Origin: Pithys albifrons albifrons
Lineage: Eukaryota; Chordata; Aves; Passeriformes; Thamnophilidae
Assembly (NCBI RefSeq): GCF_047495875.1
Contig: NC_092467.1
Span: 32,587,378 to 32,651,377 of the forward strand
Length of the DNA stretch: 64,000 bases
Direction of reading: 5' to 3'
Shown: positions 11,272-24,238 of the stretch, piece after piece
Numbering within the stretch: the first letter of the stretch is position 1
How the letters are laid out: every line of letters begins with the position of its first letter
Position numbers and translations under genes: made by a program
Notes under the pieces: model-generated
The model's database searches: none
What the model was told of the DNA's origin: nothing
Seen by the model: only the letters and a program-made list of their open reading frames with translations

Positions 11272-14200
11272 ATCTGGCCCTGAAGGACAGAATTGGAATT
11301 CTCTGCCCTCTGTAGTGACATTGTGCCCACCAGACTTTACTATTATAACAGTTGTAATCATTAAAACTTTCAGGAGCTTTCAGAATCAATATATAATTTG
11401 GTAGAATTAAAAGAGGGACTAAAGGATTGCTCATGCACTTTTCCCTCTCTTCCCAAGCAGAATTCCATCCATCCTGACGTGGTTCAGACTCACCAGTTGC
11501 CAACAGTGCTACTGAACAATGACCATTTTGATTGTTTCGATGTTCAGATCACCCAGAAACCTTCTGGGTTTATCATCAGTATCTTTTCATCTCCTGATTA
11601 GCTAAAAATGATTTCTGTAGTCAAGCATGGTGTGCTAATTAATGCAAGCATCAGGTCATTGTGCAACTGGGCAAGAATGTTGCACTGAGTTAACGAAACA
11701 TTTTATTGGGATATTGTTTTCTCTAAGAAGTAAATGACAGTCTTGAGGATGGTATAATTCAGTACTTTTTTGCCAGGCAGGAAACAACTGTTAATTATTA
11801 ATGGTTCTTAATCAAACATTTCAGTTTGTTCAAAGTTCATTCAGTTCCATGGAAATGTATAGTATTATAAAGATGTAATTTTTTTAAGCAATAGCCTTTA
11901 AAACATCTAAATAAGCCTGACCCTGTGGGATATTTTCACACCTAAAGGTATCACTGATTGGCTTTGGTGTGCATTCCAGGCACTTAATCATTTTAGGAAT
12001 TCAGAATTTAAAATAAGAGGAAAAAAAACCCAGAATCTTGCAGGGTGTTGATTAGACAATTAATGTCTTGATTTTGTGCTCAGTTCTGTGCCTGTGGAAG
12101 GCCAGTGAAACCACCAGCCAGGAGCAGAATCAGCCCCCAGGTCAGCACTGGGTTCTGTTGAGCCAGGATCAGCAATTACTGTTCAGTACTGAGGAATTAC
12201 ATAGTTAAATCTCAGTTTAAAGGAACTATGCATTTTAATGCAGATATTCCAGTATGAGTATCCTGCTTTTTAATGCAGATATTCCAGTATAAATATCCTG
12301 CTGTCGTAAATACACCTTTCCAAGAGGAAATTAATCATCTGTTCAGACTAAACTCCTCTACCCCACCTTCACACTCTTCAAAAGGTTTTTTCAACAGACA
12401 TTTTTGCCTTGTACCTAAAGGACTGCAGGTTCCAGGCACTGGAAGTGAAGCTTTGGATCCAGCTTGCCAGGTCCCTTGGAGCATATTCCAGACACTCCAG
12501 TGTTTTCATTTAAAGTGGGCTGAATCCAGTTAGACCTTTCATGTCACAAACATGTGATTAGGGGAGTTTTACAAGCTTAGCACTTAATACATAAATGGCT
12601 CTAAAATGTCACATTTTACAAGCAATGTATTTTGCTTTAAATACCATATATTAGGTTGACAAGAGCAGGAGATGGGCAGAGCAACCTCTGTGTTCTCTGA
12701 AAAACTGGTGTTTTCTGAGAAGTGGAAAAGCCAGCCTGTCTTCCTGCTCCCCTTTCCTCCCTCCTGCCTCCTTCCCCATCTGAGTTTCATGAGAATTGTC
12801 CTGAAATCCTGGCCCTGCTGTTGCTGACTGGAGTACAGGACGTTTGGATCTGGGACAGCCAGAGAGGATGTGGGATAACTGTCTGTTCTGTGGGGACTGT
12901 CACCCCCTGTGCTGAGCACAGCCTGGGGCCAGTCCTGCCAGCAAAGATTCCAAGAAGTAAACATACACAAGTGCAGGGTTTGTTGGAAAGGGACCTTGCT
13001 GGCATTTGGCAGCTGTGAAATGTTTTCCTCCCTTTTTTCCTCCAAAAGGTCTTCTTGAAGAAGAGAAATCCAGACACGAATTTCCAGGGTAACTGGAGTG
13101 TTTTCTGGTTTTGCAGTAATACTTTATGGACATGGTCCCCACCAGCTCCTGGTCAGATCTGTGTGCTGGGTCTTCAGCTGGATTCCAGTTCCTTGGGCAG
13201 GGGATTTCCCCAAATTCCTGTTGCTGAAATGTCACAAAGTGTTTGCAGCTTCCTGGGTTTCAACCCTATTGCAGGAAACTTTGAAACTCTTCCAGTCCCT
13301 TCCAGTGGGAACGTCCTGTCCAGGTGAAAGCCGAAGAGCTGCTGCTCACACCCCATAGATCAGGAGGAAGAAAGTGAAACCCAAGCAGAGATGCTGCTCA
13401 CACCACATTTTTCAGCAGCAGCTGCTCCCCCTGAGCCACCCTTTGTCCCACATCCAAGTGTGGTCTGCTCAGCTCGCTGCTAGAAAGGCTCTCACTGCAC
13501 TTTGCCTCCAGTGGAAACTTGTGTGCTGCCTGAAATCAGATGTTTCACAGAAATTGTCTGAATTTCACCGAATTTATTGCCCAGAATGAATGACAGTGTG
13601 AATGACAGTGCCAGGGCTAACATGAGGTGCCTCTGATATGCTGCTAAATGTGAGAAAGAGTGAAAGGTGCCACAAAACATAACACTTAGAGCAGGAAAAC
13701 CAACCTCTGGAATAATCCACAGCAGGCCAGCCCACAGCTGACCTTCAGTGGGGAACATTTCCATTTCCACGTCCATTTAATCTGATATTTGAACTGAGCT
13801 TGTTAATAAGGGGTGCCTTTAATGCTGACATTTTGATTTTCTTGAACTCAGATTGAGGTGCTTAAATAAATGTATTTTGAGGCTTTAATTAAGTGGATTT
13901 TGAGAGTGAAAGGCTGTTCTTACCTCTGCTGGTTGTAGCCATTTGGGCAGTGATTACACTTCCAAGTCTGCTTGTTGTTGCTGGGGTCAAGTTTATCCCC
14001 ATCTGTCCCTTCAAGGCATCTCTCCAGTGTGAACAGCCTGATTTGGGTCAGAACCAGGTACAGGAAGTCACACAAGACTCAGACCTCCAGGTTTAATGAT
14101 CTTTCGGCTGAAATGATCCAGATAAAGAAAAAGGCCTACAAATAAAGCATTACCTGGTGTTCTATAATACCAGTTTCTCATTATGGATAACCAGGAAATG

Positions 14201-14959
14201 ACTCTGATGTTGTCCCTCTGGCAATATTGAGGACAGTATGGTCTGGTTGTGCCCCATGTCCCAAACACACCTTTTCAGAAGTGATGACTGGGGTGTGATG
14301 GCCTCAGCCTGCAGGTGACACAGGGATGCAGAGCAGCTCAGCACATGGAAGGATTAATATGGAATAGTAAAAGCTGTCAAAACAAATGATGCTGGTTTGG
14401 AGGATCCTGACATCTCCCTCTTCCTCCCCACCCTGTTCCCCGTGGGACTTGGCTGTGTGATTTTAAACATATTATTCTAAAAGGCTGTACGTGCACTCTG
14501 GTAAACATGAAGCACAGTGAGTCACAGCACGAGCAGCTGAAACTGTGCTGTGGGAGATTCATACAGATGATGAGCACAGGGGATGTTTTAGCTCTGCTGT
14601 TTTTGCTCTGCTGTCAGGCCCTGCAGCCTCAGGAGTCTGAGTGCAGGGACTCGGGGCTCACTCGGAGCGTTCGCAGCCACAGCGTGTGGACGGACAAAAG
14701 GCGACTCCACACGTCCCAGGGTGCCACCACAGAGCTGTCTGGCCACTGGCTTCACACCTGAGGCATTCCACCTTTTCAAAAGAGGGCCAATGTATTAAGA
14801 AAAAGCTTTTTTAATTGCCTGTGCTTTGAGATAGTTGAAGCTCTTTGTGCTGGTTGTGCTCTCTGGCCCTCAGTGAGCAACACCCCGACTTCCCCCAGTG
14901 TCCGGCGGTGCAAGGGCAGATCAGAGATAGGGGTGACTCACAGCAGCACAGCACAACCA
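11272..14959. other. No recognisable gene; small direct duplication at 12235-12304
   Basis: AT-rich single-copy DNA. Two 35-base copies around TTAATGCAGATATTCCAGTA lie side by side at about 12235-12304. Nothing else was recognised. Confidence 0.55.
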
Positions 14960-15460
14960 AATCATAGAATCATAGAATCATAGAATCGATTGGGTTGGAA
15001 AAGACCTCCAAGATCATCAAGTCCAACCCTTGGTCCAACTCCAGTCCCTTTACCAGATCATGGCACTCAGTGCCACGGCCAATCTGTGTTTAAAAATCTC
15101 CAGGGATGGGGAATCCACCCCTTCTCTGGGCAGCCCATTCCAATCCCTGAGCACTCTCTCTGCAACGAATTTCTTCCTGATCTCCAACTTCAATTTCCCC
15201 TGGCAGAGCTTGAGCCCATCGTGCCCCCTTGTCCTATTGCTGAGTGCCTGGGAGAAGAGACCAACCCCCACCTGGCCAGAACTTCCCTTCAGGCAGTTCC
15301 AGACAGTGCTGAGGTCACCTCTGAGCCTCCTCTTCTCCAGGCTGAACACCCCCAGCTCCCTCAGCCTCTCCCCACAGGGCTTGTGCTCCAGTCCCTTCTC
15401 CAGCCTTGTTGCTCTTCTCTGGACCCGCTCCAGCCCCTCAATGTCCTTTCTGAACTGAAA
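14960..15460 (-). mobile_element. CR1 LINE 3' fragment
   Basis: Starts with three ATCATAGA-like tail repeats, then GATTGGGTTGGAAAAGACCT, the reverse complement of a CR1 3' end. On the minus strand it encodes KDIEGLERVQRRATRL to LPREGVDSPSLE, closely similar to the copies at 3815-5095 and 45403-45952. It is truncated at the 5' end inside that frame. Confidence 0.93.
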
Positions 15461-17898
15461 TGTGTCCAAACAGCCCATTTTTTGCAACAGGCTACATTCT
15501 TGGGTGACTCTGCTCAGTGCTGATATCTCTGGGTATCAGCTCGGGGCTGACAGTCCCACTCATTTCTTTGGGAGGCAAAATAAGGGCAGAGAGTTCAAAT
15601 GAGGTAAATCAGCAGGTATTTATTTACCCCTTGGGTACATAAAATTTCTATTGTAGGAAAACAGATTAAAATTCCAAACTAAATCAGTTTTTTAAGCTTC
15701 CATTCTAAAGGATAATGCTTTCAAGTAATTACATTTAGCCATGAAAAAAACACCATTTAATTATATTTTATAATTAATATCATTAAAATATCTGGCAGGG
15801 TGGCTCAAAACGTAAGGGATGACTCTGTGTCCTGTCTCTCCGTGGCTGCAGACACAAAGGGTGATATGTGTCTTAAAGAATTCCTAAGGATTATGGTTGG
15901 GATGATTCCAGGAACCACATTCTTAACTTTCATTTTGAAGAACTTCAGGAAATTAAATTGAGAGGAAATGCAGGACAATTTGGGGTTAAGTTGTGACCTT
16001 TTAACCTTCCCAGGGGCCAAGAAAGCTGATTTAAGCAGGTCTAACATTTTAGCAGTGGCTGTTCTGCACGGCTGTGGTGATGTGGGTGGCTTTGTTCTGA
16101 CCCTTGTTTAACATTTCTGAATAATTCTGCTCGTGAAGAGCTCAGGATTATTAATAAACTTTGTCTTTACACCTGACGCCAGTGGCCAAGTGGAGCTTTT
16201 CAGGTAGATCAGCCTCATACTTTGAACTTCCAGGATTCATCCCTGAGGTTCCTCTTCCATTTCCTACTCCAGTATTTGTTTCACCACAAAGGACTTTCAC
16301 TCCTGACAGACTATTTAGGCCGTAAGTTTTACTATGTCCGAGTTAACCCAGTTCAAAACCTGATTTAGTGGCTCCAGATGGGTATGTGGATGAAGGTCAC
16401 ACCTGGATTCCGGGCAGATCCTTTCTGCGTGTGGTTTGCAAAGCTCTGGTGAAGCCGCAGTGACACAGAGCACGGTTGGCGCTTTGCACCTTTCCTCCTC
16501 GGGGGTTGTTTTTTCCTTTTTGCCGAACTCAAATCGTTGCTGTGGTCTGTGTGGGGAGTTCCCCCTGTCGCAGGGCTGTTGTGAAAGTCAGGCGGCTCAC
16601 GGTTTCGGCAGGAGGCGTTTTCGGTGGGGCACGTGGGGCTGCACAGATACCTGCGCTGGGAGAGCTGGGCAGGGGCACTGGGCACCTCTGGGGGCTGGCA
16701 CGGGCAGAGCCCCCGCTCTGGCATCAGGAGTCCTTGGATGGGCTGTGGATGAGCCAGCTCCAGGACCGGAAGCCGTCTAGCCACAACAGCACTGGATGGT
16801 GCCCCACCTAATTAAGCCTGTTGAAAGGCAGGGCTAATTAATTTAGGTGGAGCGCCTTATTAGCAGAGGGATGTTGCTTCCAGGATCCCAGTCCTTTTCC
16901 CTGCACGTGGAGGCTCCCCAGCCCTCCCGGAGCAGGCCACATGTAGCAGGGCAGACAATGCCCAGCGTGGCACAGGTAAATCCTGGGTGGATAGTTGGGT
17001 TCTTTCATAATCATATCCTGGTTTTTTTCCCTGTCTTTCTCACGCTCCTGCATTCACATGTGCTCGGGAAGAAAACACTTCTCCTCGCACAATAAAATGT
17101 TCTTGCTGTGACCCAGCCTGGCCTTGTTTAGCTGGAGAAACAAAAACACGGGCCCGGCACCCTGTGATTTGCAGGAAATCGGGATTGGGATTTACAGTCC
17201 TCAGACTCAAGTCTTGCTTCCTTCTGCAGCCCATCCAAACCGATGGGCATCTCCATCCCAGCTCTCTGGGCTGTTGTCACTGCACTTTGAGGACCACGAT
17301 GAGTAAAGGTGTGATGAGGACTCACTTAATTTAAACATTCACCCTGAACTTTGAAAATTGTGACCCATCTTCAGAAATGTTCAAAATGTGTGTTTGTTTC
17401 CTCACAAAACATCGTCTGACGAGTCATTTTCAGTGCTCTCCTTGCAGGCCCCTCACTTGCCTGCACTGTCCATCTCCTGCACTCAGACTCTGTAGGAGAG
17501 GAACTCTCTTGCATTGTATTTTTCCTTGTCTGGTGATTGAGGCAAGAATCCTACAGGGCAACGAGGAATGAAGCCTGGTCAGTAAAACGATAACGTGCCA
17601 AACCTTATGTTTGCTCCCCGAGATAAAGTTGGAACTGAGGAATCTTTCCCGTTCATTCAACAGGCCAAGATTAGATTCTGCCCTTCTTGCCATTTCTGCT
17701 TCCCCCCTCTGTGCGGACCGAGGAATTCCTACTATGCAGGCAAATCCCGTTCCCAGATTCCCCCGTGATGTCGCTGCTAAGTGACATCTGACAGGATGCT
17801 TCCTGCATTTTGTTACTTCCATTTGGCACCATAAAAGCACTGCCACTTACCCTTCTGATTTGTGGCAGCTCCACTGCATTGTTCCCTCCCTGGGGGAA
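15461..17898. other. No recognisable gene
   Basis: Single-copy DNA; a mildly GC-rich stretch at about 16430-16790 has overlapping frames on both strands but no recognised protein. Confidence 0.5.
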
Positions 17899-17972
17899 GG
17901 ACACTGGGAAACACTGGGAAACACTGGGAAACAAGGGGAAACACTGGGAAACAAGGGGAAACAAGGGGAAAT
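17899..17972. repeat. 10-base tandem repeat, about 7 copies
   Basis: Units GGGAAACACT and GGGAAACAAG alternate in a short perfect array. Confidence 0.9.
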
Positions 17973-18654
17973 GGGAACTGCCTTGTGGTAAAACACTCCA
18001 TCCCACCCTACACGAGATGGTATCTCCAATCTAAATCCTTCCTCAGAACTTCTCCAGTTTTCCTCCTCGTTAGCATTTCAGATTAAACCTTTAGGCTTAT
18101 CTCCAGATCAGAAATTACCTCTCTGGGAAGCTTCATAAGCTCCTATCAGCCACCTTAAGGTGTTCTTAGTGTTTACACCTCATTTTTGCACCTCATTGTC
18201 ATGCAAAAGCTGCAGTGGTAACTTTGCTTTGGGAATCTGCATCTTTAATCTCTCTACTGTAGTGTCTTCAAAGCTGATGTAGAATGCAATTGGACACATG
18301 AGAACTCGTAAAATAGATGTAAGAGTGCTTTTTAAGGTTTTATTAGCTGACTTTTTATTAGCTAGCCCTTTCCAAGGTGTTGAAGAGAGATATTAGTATT
18401 ATTTATTCTGTGGGAACAAAGATCCATGATGGAATATCTTCTGTGCTCTGATTCAATGCCCGCTGAAGGTCTGGCCTTTCTCTCCAAGCAACGCAGCAAC
18501 ATTTGGGAAATCCAGTTCTTTGCCAGACAATACTTGAGCAACATCATCCCCTGTTTTCTTTGCTCTTTTTCTGTCTGTTTTTAAGGTGTCTGGGGGGGTA
18601 GAGCTCAGCTGGGGTTATCCCAGGTGGGCATCTCAGCTGTTGGTTGCCTCTTCC

Positions 18655-19242
18655 ATGTCATCCTCCTCTCCCAGAAGGAGCATCCCATGTCACCATCCTC
18701 CCATGTCACCACTCTCCCCTAGAAGGAGCATTCCATGTCACCATCCTCTCCCAGAAGGAGCATCCCATGTCACCATCCTCCCCTAGAAGGAGCATCCCAT
18801 ATCACCATCCTCCCCTAGAAGGAGCATCCCATGTCACCATCCTCCCCTAGAAGGAGCATCCCATGTCACCATCCTCCCCTAGAAGGAGCATCCCATGTGA
18901 GCAGCATCCTCTAGAAGGAGCATCCCATGTCACCACCCTCCCCTAGAAGGAGCATCCCATGTCACCACCCTGCCCTAGAAGGAGCATCCCATGTCACCAT
19001 CCTCCCCTAGAAGGAGCATCCCATGTCACCATCCTCTTATAGAAGGAGCATCCCATGTGAGCAGCATCCTCTAGAAGGAGTATCCCATGTCACCACCCTC
19101 CCCTAGAAGGAGCATCCCATGTCACCAACCTCCCCTAGAAGGAGCATCTCATGTCACCACCCTCCCCTAGAAGGAGCATCCCATGTCACCATCCTCCCCT
19201 AGAAGGAGCATCCCATGTCACCACCCTCCCCTAGAAGGAGCG
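18655..19242. repeat. 32-base minisatellite, about 17-18 copies
   Basis: AGAAGGAGCATCCCATGTCA recurs at 32-base steps from about 18673 to 19233, with CCATCCTCCCCT or CCACCCTCCCCT between. A GTGAGCAGCATCCT variant unit appears twice, about 160 bases apart (about 18896 and 19056), hinting at block duplication within the array. Confidence 0.93.
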
Positions 19243-22200
19243 GTGCTGTTGGTGCTCCCGGTGCCAGGGCACACTGCCCGCTGCCCTTGGGGGCCTGACT
19301 GCCCTGGGAAGTGCTGCCTGTGGGCAGCCACAGCCGTTCCCACAAAGCCTGGCAGAACTGAGCCACCGGTCCAGCTCCCGCGATAACCGACCGCAATCAA
19401 CGTGCCTTGCACTAAGGGCTGAGCAATTGCTGGTTCCTGCCAGGAGTCAATGAGTTGCCAGCCCGTGGCAGTCCTTGGTGACCTGATTCTCATGACCTGG
19501 GTGGTGATCCACCCCAGCCAGTACTGGTGGGTACAATCAGGACTTCTGCAGGTTTGTCCAGTTCTGCCTTAACCGGCTTTCATCAGGGCTTGGCTCTCGC
19601 CCCAGGCTGACCTCTTGGTATGAACTTCCTTGAAATACTTCATTTTTGCTTCAAAATAGTGGCTGGGCCCCCATGACTGACCTCCTGCCACTCACCTTGG
19701 GATGCATTGCAGGAACTGGGATCAAAGCAAACTGGGAGGGGATGAACTGGCCAGCACGAGGGCTCTGCACAAGCTCCTCCATTTGCTGCCAAGGGCTTCC
19801 ATTACTGCTTGGTCTCAAGACTCTGTCATTGTCATAAGATTAATTTCACCCTACTTCAGCCACCTAAAAATTATAGGCCAATCTTAAATGATGGCTGCTT
19901 TTTGAAGAAAACATATTGTGAGCTTGGGAGCAAACCATCCTGTTGTGCAGGAAGATCAGGAATTGCAGCAGAAGCCAATTCAGTGAAGGAAGGAGTTGCT
20001 TAGCCAGCCAAAGTGCAAAAAAGAGCAGGTGGAGAGTGAGAAGGACTGAGAACAAGGGAGACTTGGAAAAGTGTTTGGGCCTGTGGGGTGAGTCGGGCTC
20101 ACCAGAGGCTGATGCAGCTGTGACTAGTGAGGGGACTCCAATGTGGGTATGGAGCAGGGGAAAAAAGTGCAGAAAAAAATGTTGATCTGTGTATGAAACA
20201 GCCTTGTGAGAACAGGTACACGAAAGGCCAAAGTACACGGTGTCTTCTTTTGTCCCAGTCTTCACAGTCCTCCTCCAGGCTCTGGGAACCCTCCAGCCTG
20301 CCTGAGAAGGAGAAGGATGGTTGGCAATGAGGAAGCAGCGGGTTAGGAGCAACCTAGAGGAGGTGGATGTGTTCAGGTGTACAGCACTGGACAAGGTTCA
20401 GGCTGGAAAAGCTGGGTCATGTGACTAAGGTCAATGTGTGTCATTCATGGAAGGCTGTGGTGCTTAGGAAGGTCTGTGTCAACAGGAAAAAGGTACATCT
20501 TTGAGAAAGGTGAAGGGGATTTGGGGAGCTGTGAACTAGTCAGACTCTTCTCATCACTGGAGAGGTCACTGAGGGTGTCCACTGAAATGTGTTTCCAAAC
20601 ACACAAAGGATGACAAGGTCGATCAGGAATAATAGACACAGATTTTCCAAGGGCAAATTGTGCTTGAAAGCTCCAACCTCCTCCTCCAAGGGCTGTGGGG
20701 ATGGCCTGTCTGTGGGGACATGGAGGGCTGTGGGGATGGCCTGTCCGTGGGGACATGGAGGGCTCTGCTGCAGCGAGTACTTTGGCACCATTCCCACAGC
20801 ATTCCCACGTGGCATTGCCAGACAGAGCTGGGTTGGCAGGGCTGGGTATTGCTGGACCACCAGGCTCCAAGGATGGTGATGAAGGCTGTGTGTCCAGTAG
20901 GTGGCTGATGGCAAGGAGGGTGTGGGGTGTCTGACAGTGCCCTGCAGCTCCTTGAGCACCAGGCTGGTGCTGGTGATGAGCTGGGGACCGTCCTGCAGGT
21001 GGGAGGCTGGAGCAGGTGACCTCCGGAGGTCCCTTCCAGCCAGTTCCCGTGTCTGGGGTGGGGAGGTGCCTTCTGCAGTGACAGGCACCTCCAGAGAGTG
21101 ATTGAGCCCATCCCAGCAATGTGCTGAGAATAGACCAGGATCACCCCTCGGAGGTCCCAGCCACTTTCCACTGGCCGTGCGGGGAGCTTAGGTGATCAAC
21201 TTTTATCTGGCTAAAGATAGCTGCGATGGGCCCCCCCAGGGCAGTGACATTTCTCCAGGCTGCAGTCGGGGGTGCTCGGGTTACACCGCAGCTGGCTCGG
21301 GGCTCCTTGGTGTTGACTCAGAAACACCAGTGCTGCTATGGCAGTGGGGTGACTCGCAGCCGGCTGCTGCTCTTCACGTCGCAGCCGAGTCACGCCGCAG
21401 GCATTCCTCCTGTCACCGGCACCCGCAGCCTCTGCTCCGCTGCCCACGGGACCTGGGTCGTCCTCCTTCTTGGGACGGCGTGAAGTCCTTTGGGTTTGTG
21501 TCATTCCCTACAAACACGAGGTTTTCCTTTCTCCCTTCCATGCCGCTTTCCACAGTCCCTGTGCCTTCGCTTGGTGAGACATCTCTGCCTTCTCCCCTGA
21601 GTCTCCCAGTTTGAACCTGGATGTGCCCTCGACGTTCTTGGCAAGTGCTGGTTTAATCACAGCCTTGACGTCTTCGGCAGTTTTGGAGCCGTGTTTCTTG
21701 GGGCTGTTTTCCCAGCAGCCTTTCTGGGCAGCTGAAATGGTGTGTCCCAGAAAGGACCTGTCTTTAATTAGGGAACTTAGAATGCCAGGCTCCTCAGCAG
21801 TGCAGCACAAGAGTTCATTTCTCCTGCCCCTCATTCTGAAAACAAAAGCAAAAATGAAAAATGCCCCCCAAACCTTGGCCCTATTTTGCCAGAGGCTGTA
21901 GTGCCTGTCAAACACTCTCATCACCAATTTCAGCCTCACATATTCCTGGCAGCACCACCTCACTCATTTCCTGGCATTTTTCACAATTAGCAGTAGAAAG
22001 CTTTCACTTCATTTTTTTGTCTCTATCTTCCTCTGTCATCTCTGAATGCAGCCTGAATACAGGCCCCATTGTTCCCGCTGCTTTTGAGCCCCTGTTAGGA
22101 TTTTGTCCGTGTTCCCCCACAGCTGGAGCTCCTCCAGTGCCACCTCCTCAGTGTACCCCCACCAGTGGCTTTGCCAGTTAATCCTGTCACCTCTCCCCGC

Positions 22201-23691
22201 AGGGATTTCGTTCCCAGGCCTTTCTGACCACATCTCATGTATCAGCACCGGGTAACAAGAAAACTCCTCATTTCTAAAGTATTTTTTTGTTCCAAGTGTT
22301 GCTCTGAGCCAGCTCCCCTCTTATTTGCATGCAGTGCCCGTGCCCACTCCGGCTGCAGCCAGCCCATCTCCTGCCACACTCCGGTGCCCGCTGGCCCCGC
22401 TCCACGGCTCTCCCGCTGCCCATCCTGCCAGGGACCCACCAGGAACCCTTTGCTCTCTCTCCCACCTCCCTTGCACGCCGGGGGAAGGCTGCAGGTGTGA
22501 GAAATGTGAGAGGGGGCAGCTCGAGTTACTGGTCAGGCCGGAGTCCCAAAAATACGATGGGGCGAGGGGAGAAGGGCAGGCTCGTCCATTTGTTCTGGGA
22601 TTGCTCAAGAAGGGACTGGCTCCACCTGTTCCGCGGGTGCTGGGGCTTTGTGCCTTTCTTAGCACATCTGCACTTATCTTTGCAAAAGATATAATTAGTT
22701 TCATTGCACACAATGAAGTGCTGGGGAGGAGGGGAAGTGCATCCAAATGCTCTGGCGTTCCCATGATTTTAGATTACTCCTAATTCCAGCCCCGCGGTCC
22801 AGCGGACTGGGAGTGTGCAGTGGCCACAGCCCTACAGGAGGGAACATGTCTGGGCGCCGGCAGCGATGCCAGCACGTGTGGCATTGGGTGGTTCTGCTGG
22901 ATACACCTCGCTTTCAAATAACACCTTCTTTAGGTGCCTAATGTGGCTTTTGTGCTGGAAGAAACAGTTGGAAATCTGCTCCACAGACACTCTGAATCCT
23001 GGAAGGCGCACAGGGGATCTATAAAAGAAACCTGTAATTACAGGAGACAGGGTTTCTTCAGTGCTTGCAGTTTGTGAGCTGGTACTGTCAGACTTAGACC
23101 TTTTCCTGGCAGATTTTAAGTGAATCCTGGGGGTTGCGTTCTGTGCCTTTGATTTTGTTTGCCGTGAATTTTCAAGCCCATCTACAGCACCATTTTCTCG
23201 TCTGTCTTTGCTGGATCTGTCAGAACAATGGTTTAACTCAAGGAAATCGCTCTCTGCTCACGGGTACTCATGAATACACTAACAGGATACATAAAACAAA
23301 TAAATCATTGGTGTCAGTTATTCCCTCGGCATTGTCGAGGATAAATATGTAAACATGTCCACACGATCTGTAAGCAACCACAGATCCATTAGAGAAGGCA
23401 AAGGGTAAATGGCTGACAGCCTGCACAAGGCCCTATTCTGGCAAGTTTTGGCATGTCCTGTGTTGATAAACCTGTTTTACTGAACATGCTCCTGGGCTTT
23501 GCAGTGATGCTACACACTGGCTGGTAATTATTGCAGGGCAATATTGATTACAATGAATCTCGCTTGCTGAAGCTAAAATGGCCATTTTCTGTTGCTGAAT
23601 GGGAGGGAGCACCTTTGGACTTTTGGATCTGTGGGACTTTTATCTAAGCCAGGAACACATGGGTGCCTTGTTAGATCATGCAGACCACCCT
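19243..23691. other. No recognisable gene; minor repeats
   Basis: Two copies of a 35-base unit lie at 20691-20760. A phrase at about 21015-21045 resembles a LINE tail (GGTGACCTCCGGAGGTCCCT), so part of 20000-21050 may be a degraded CR1. GC-rich patches at 21180-21480 and 22320-22470 hold no recognised protein. Confidence 0.4.
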
Positions 23692-24238
23692 TCCTTCTCC
23701 TTCTCCTTCTCCTTCTCCTTCTCCTTCTCCTTCTCCTTCTCCTTCTCCTTCTCCTTCTCCTTCTCCTTCTCCTTCTCCTTCTCCTTCTCCTTCTCCTCCT
23801 CCTCCTCCTCCTTCTCCTTCTATCTCCTTCTCCTGCTCCTCCTCCTCTTTCTCCTTCTCCTCCTTCTCCTTTTCTTTCTCCTTCCCCCTCCCCATCTCTT
23901 CTCCTTCTCCATCTTTTTCTGCCATATCTCCTGCTCCTTTTCCTCCTCCTTCTCCTCCTCCTTTTCCTCCTCCTCCTCCTCCTCCTCCTCCTCCTCCTCC
24001 TCCTCCTCCTTCTCCTTCTCCTTCTCCTTCTCCTTCTCCTTCTCCTTCTCCTTCTCCTTCTCCTCCTTCTCCTTCTCCTTCTATCTCCTTCTCCTTCTCC
24101 TCCTCCTCTTTCTCCTTCTTCTTCTCCTCCTTCTCCTTTTCTTTCTCCTTCCCCCTCCCCATCTCTTCTCCTTCTGCATCTTTTTTCCTCCTTTCCTCCT
24201 TCTCCTCCTCCTTCTCCTTCTTTCTCCTGCCTTTTTGT
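23692..24238. repeat. Polypyrimidine (TTC/TCC) microsatellite tract, about 550 bases
   Basis: The + strand is almost entirely C and T; only a few A or G bases interrupt. TTCTCC repeats dominate at both ends and CCT repeats in the middle. A block of about 110 bases near 23814-23925 recurs at about 24077-24187. The long Ser/Leu/Phe and Arg/Glu/Gly frames on both strands are repeat artefacts. Confidence 0.95.

Noticed and set aside
20000..21050. Degraded CR1 or other LINE
   Set aside because: Only one tail-like phrase near 21015-21045 and a few weak resemblances; not enough to call an element with boundaries.
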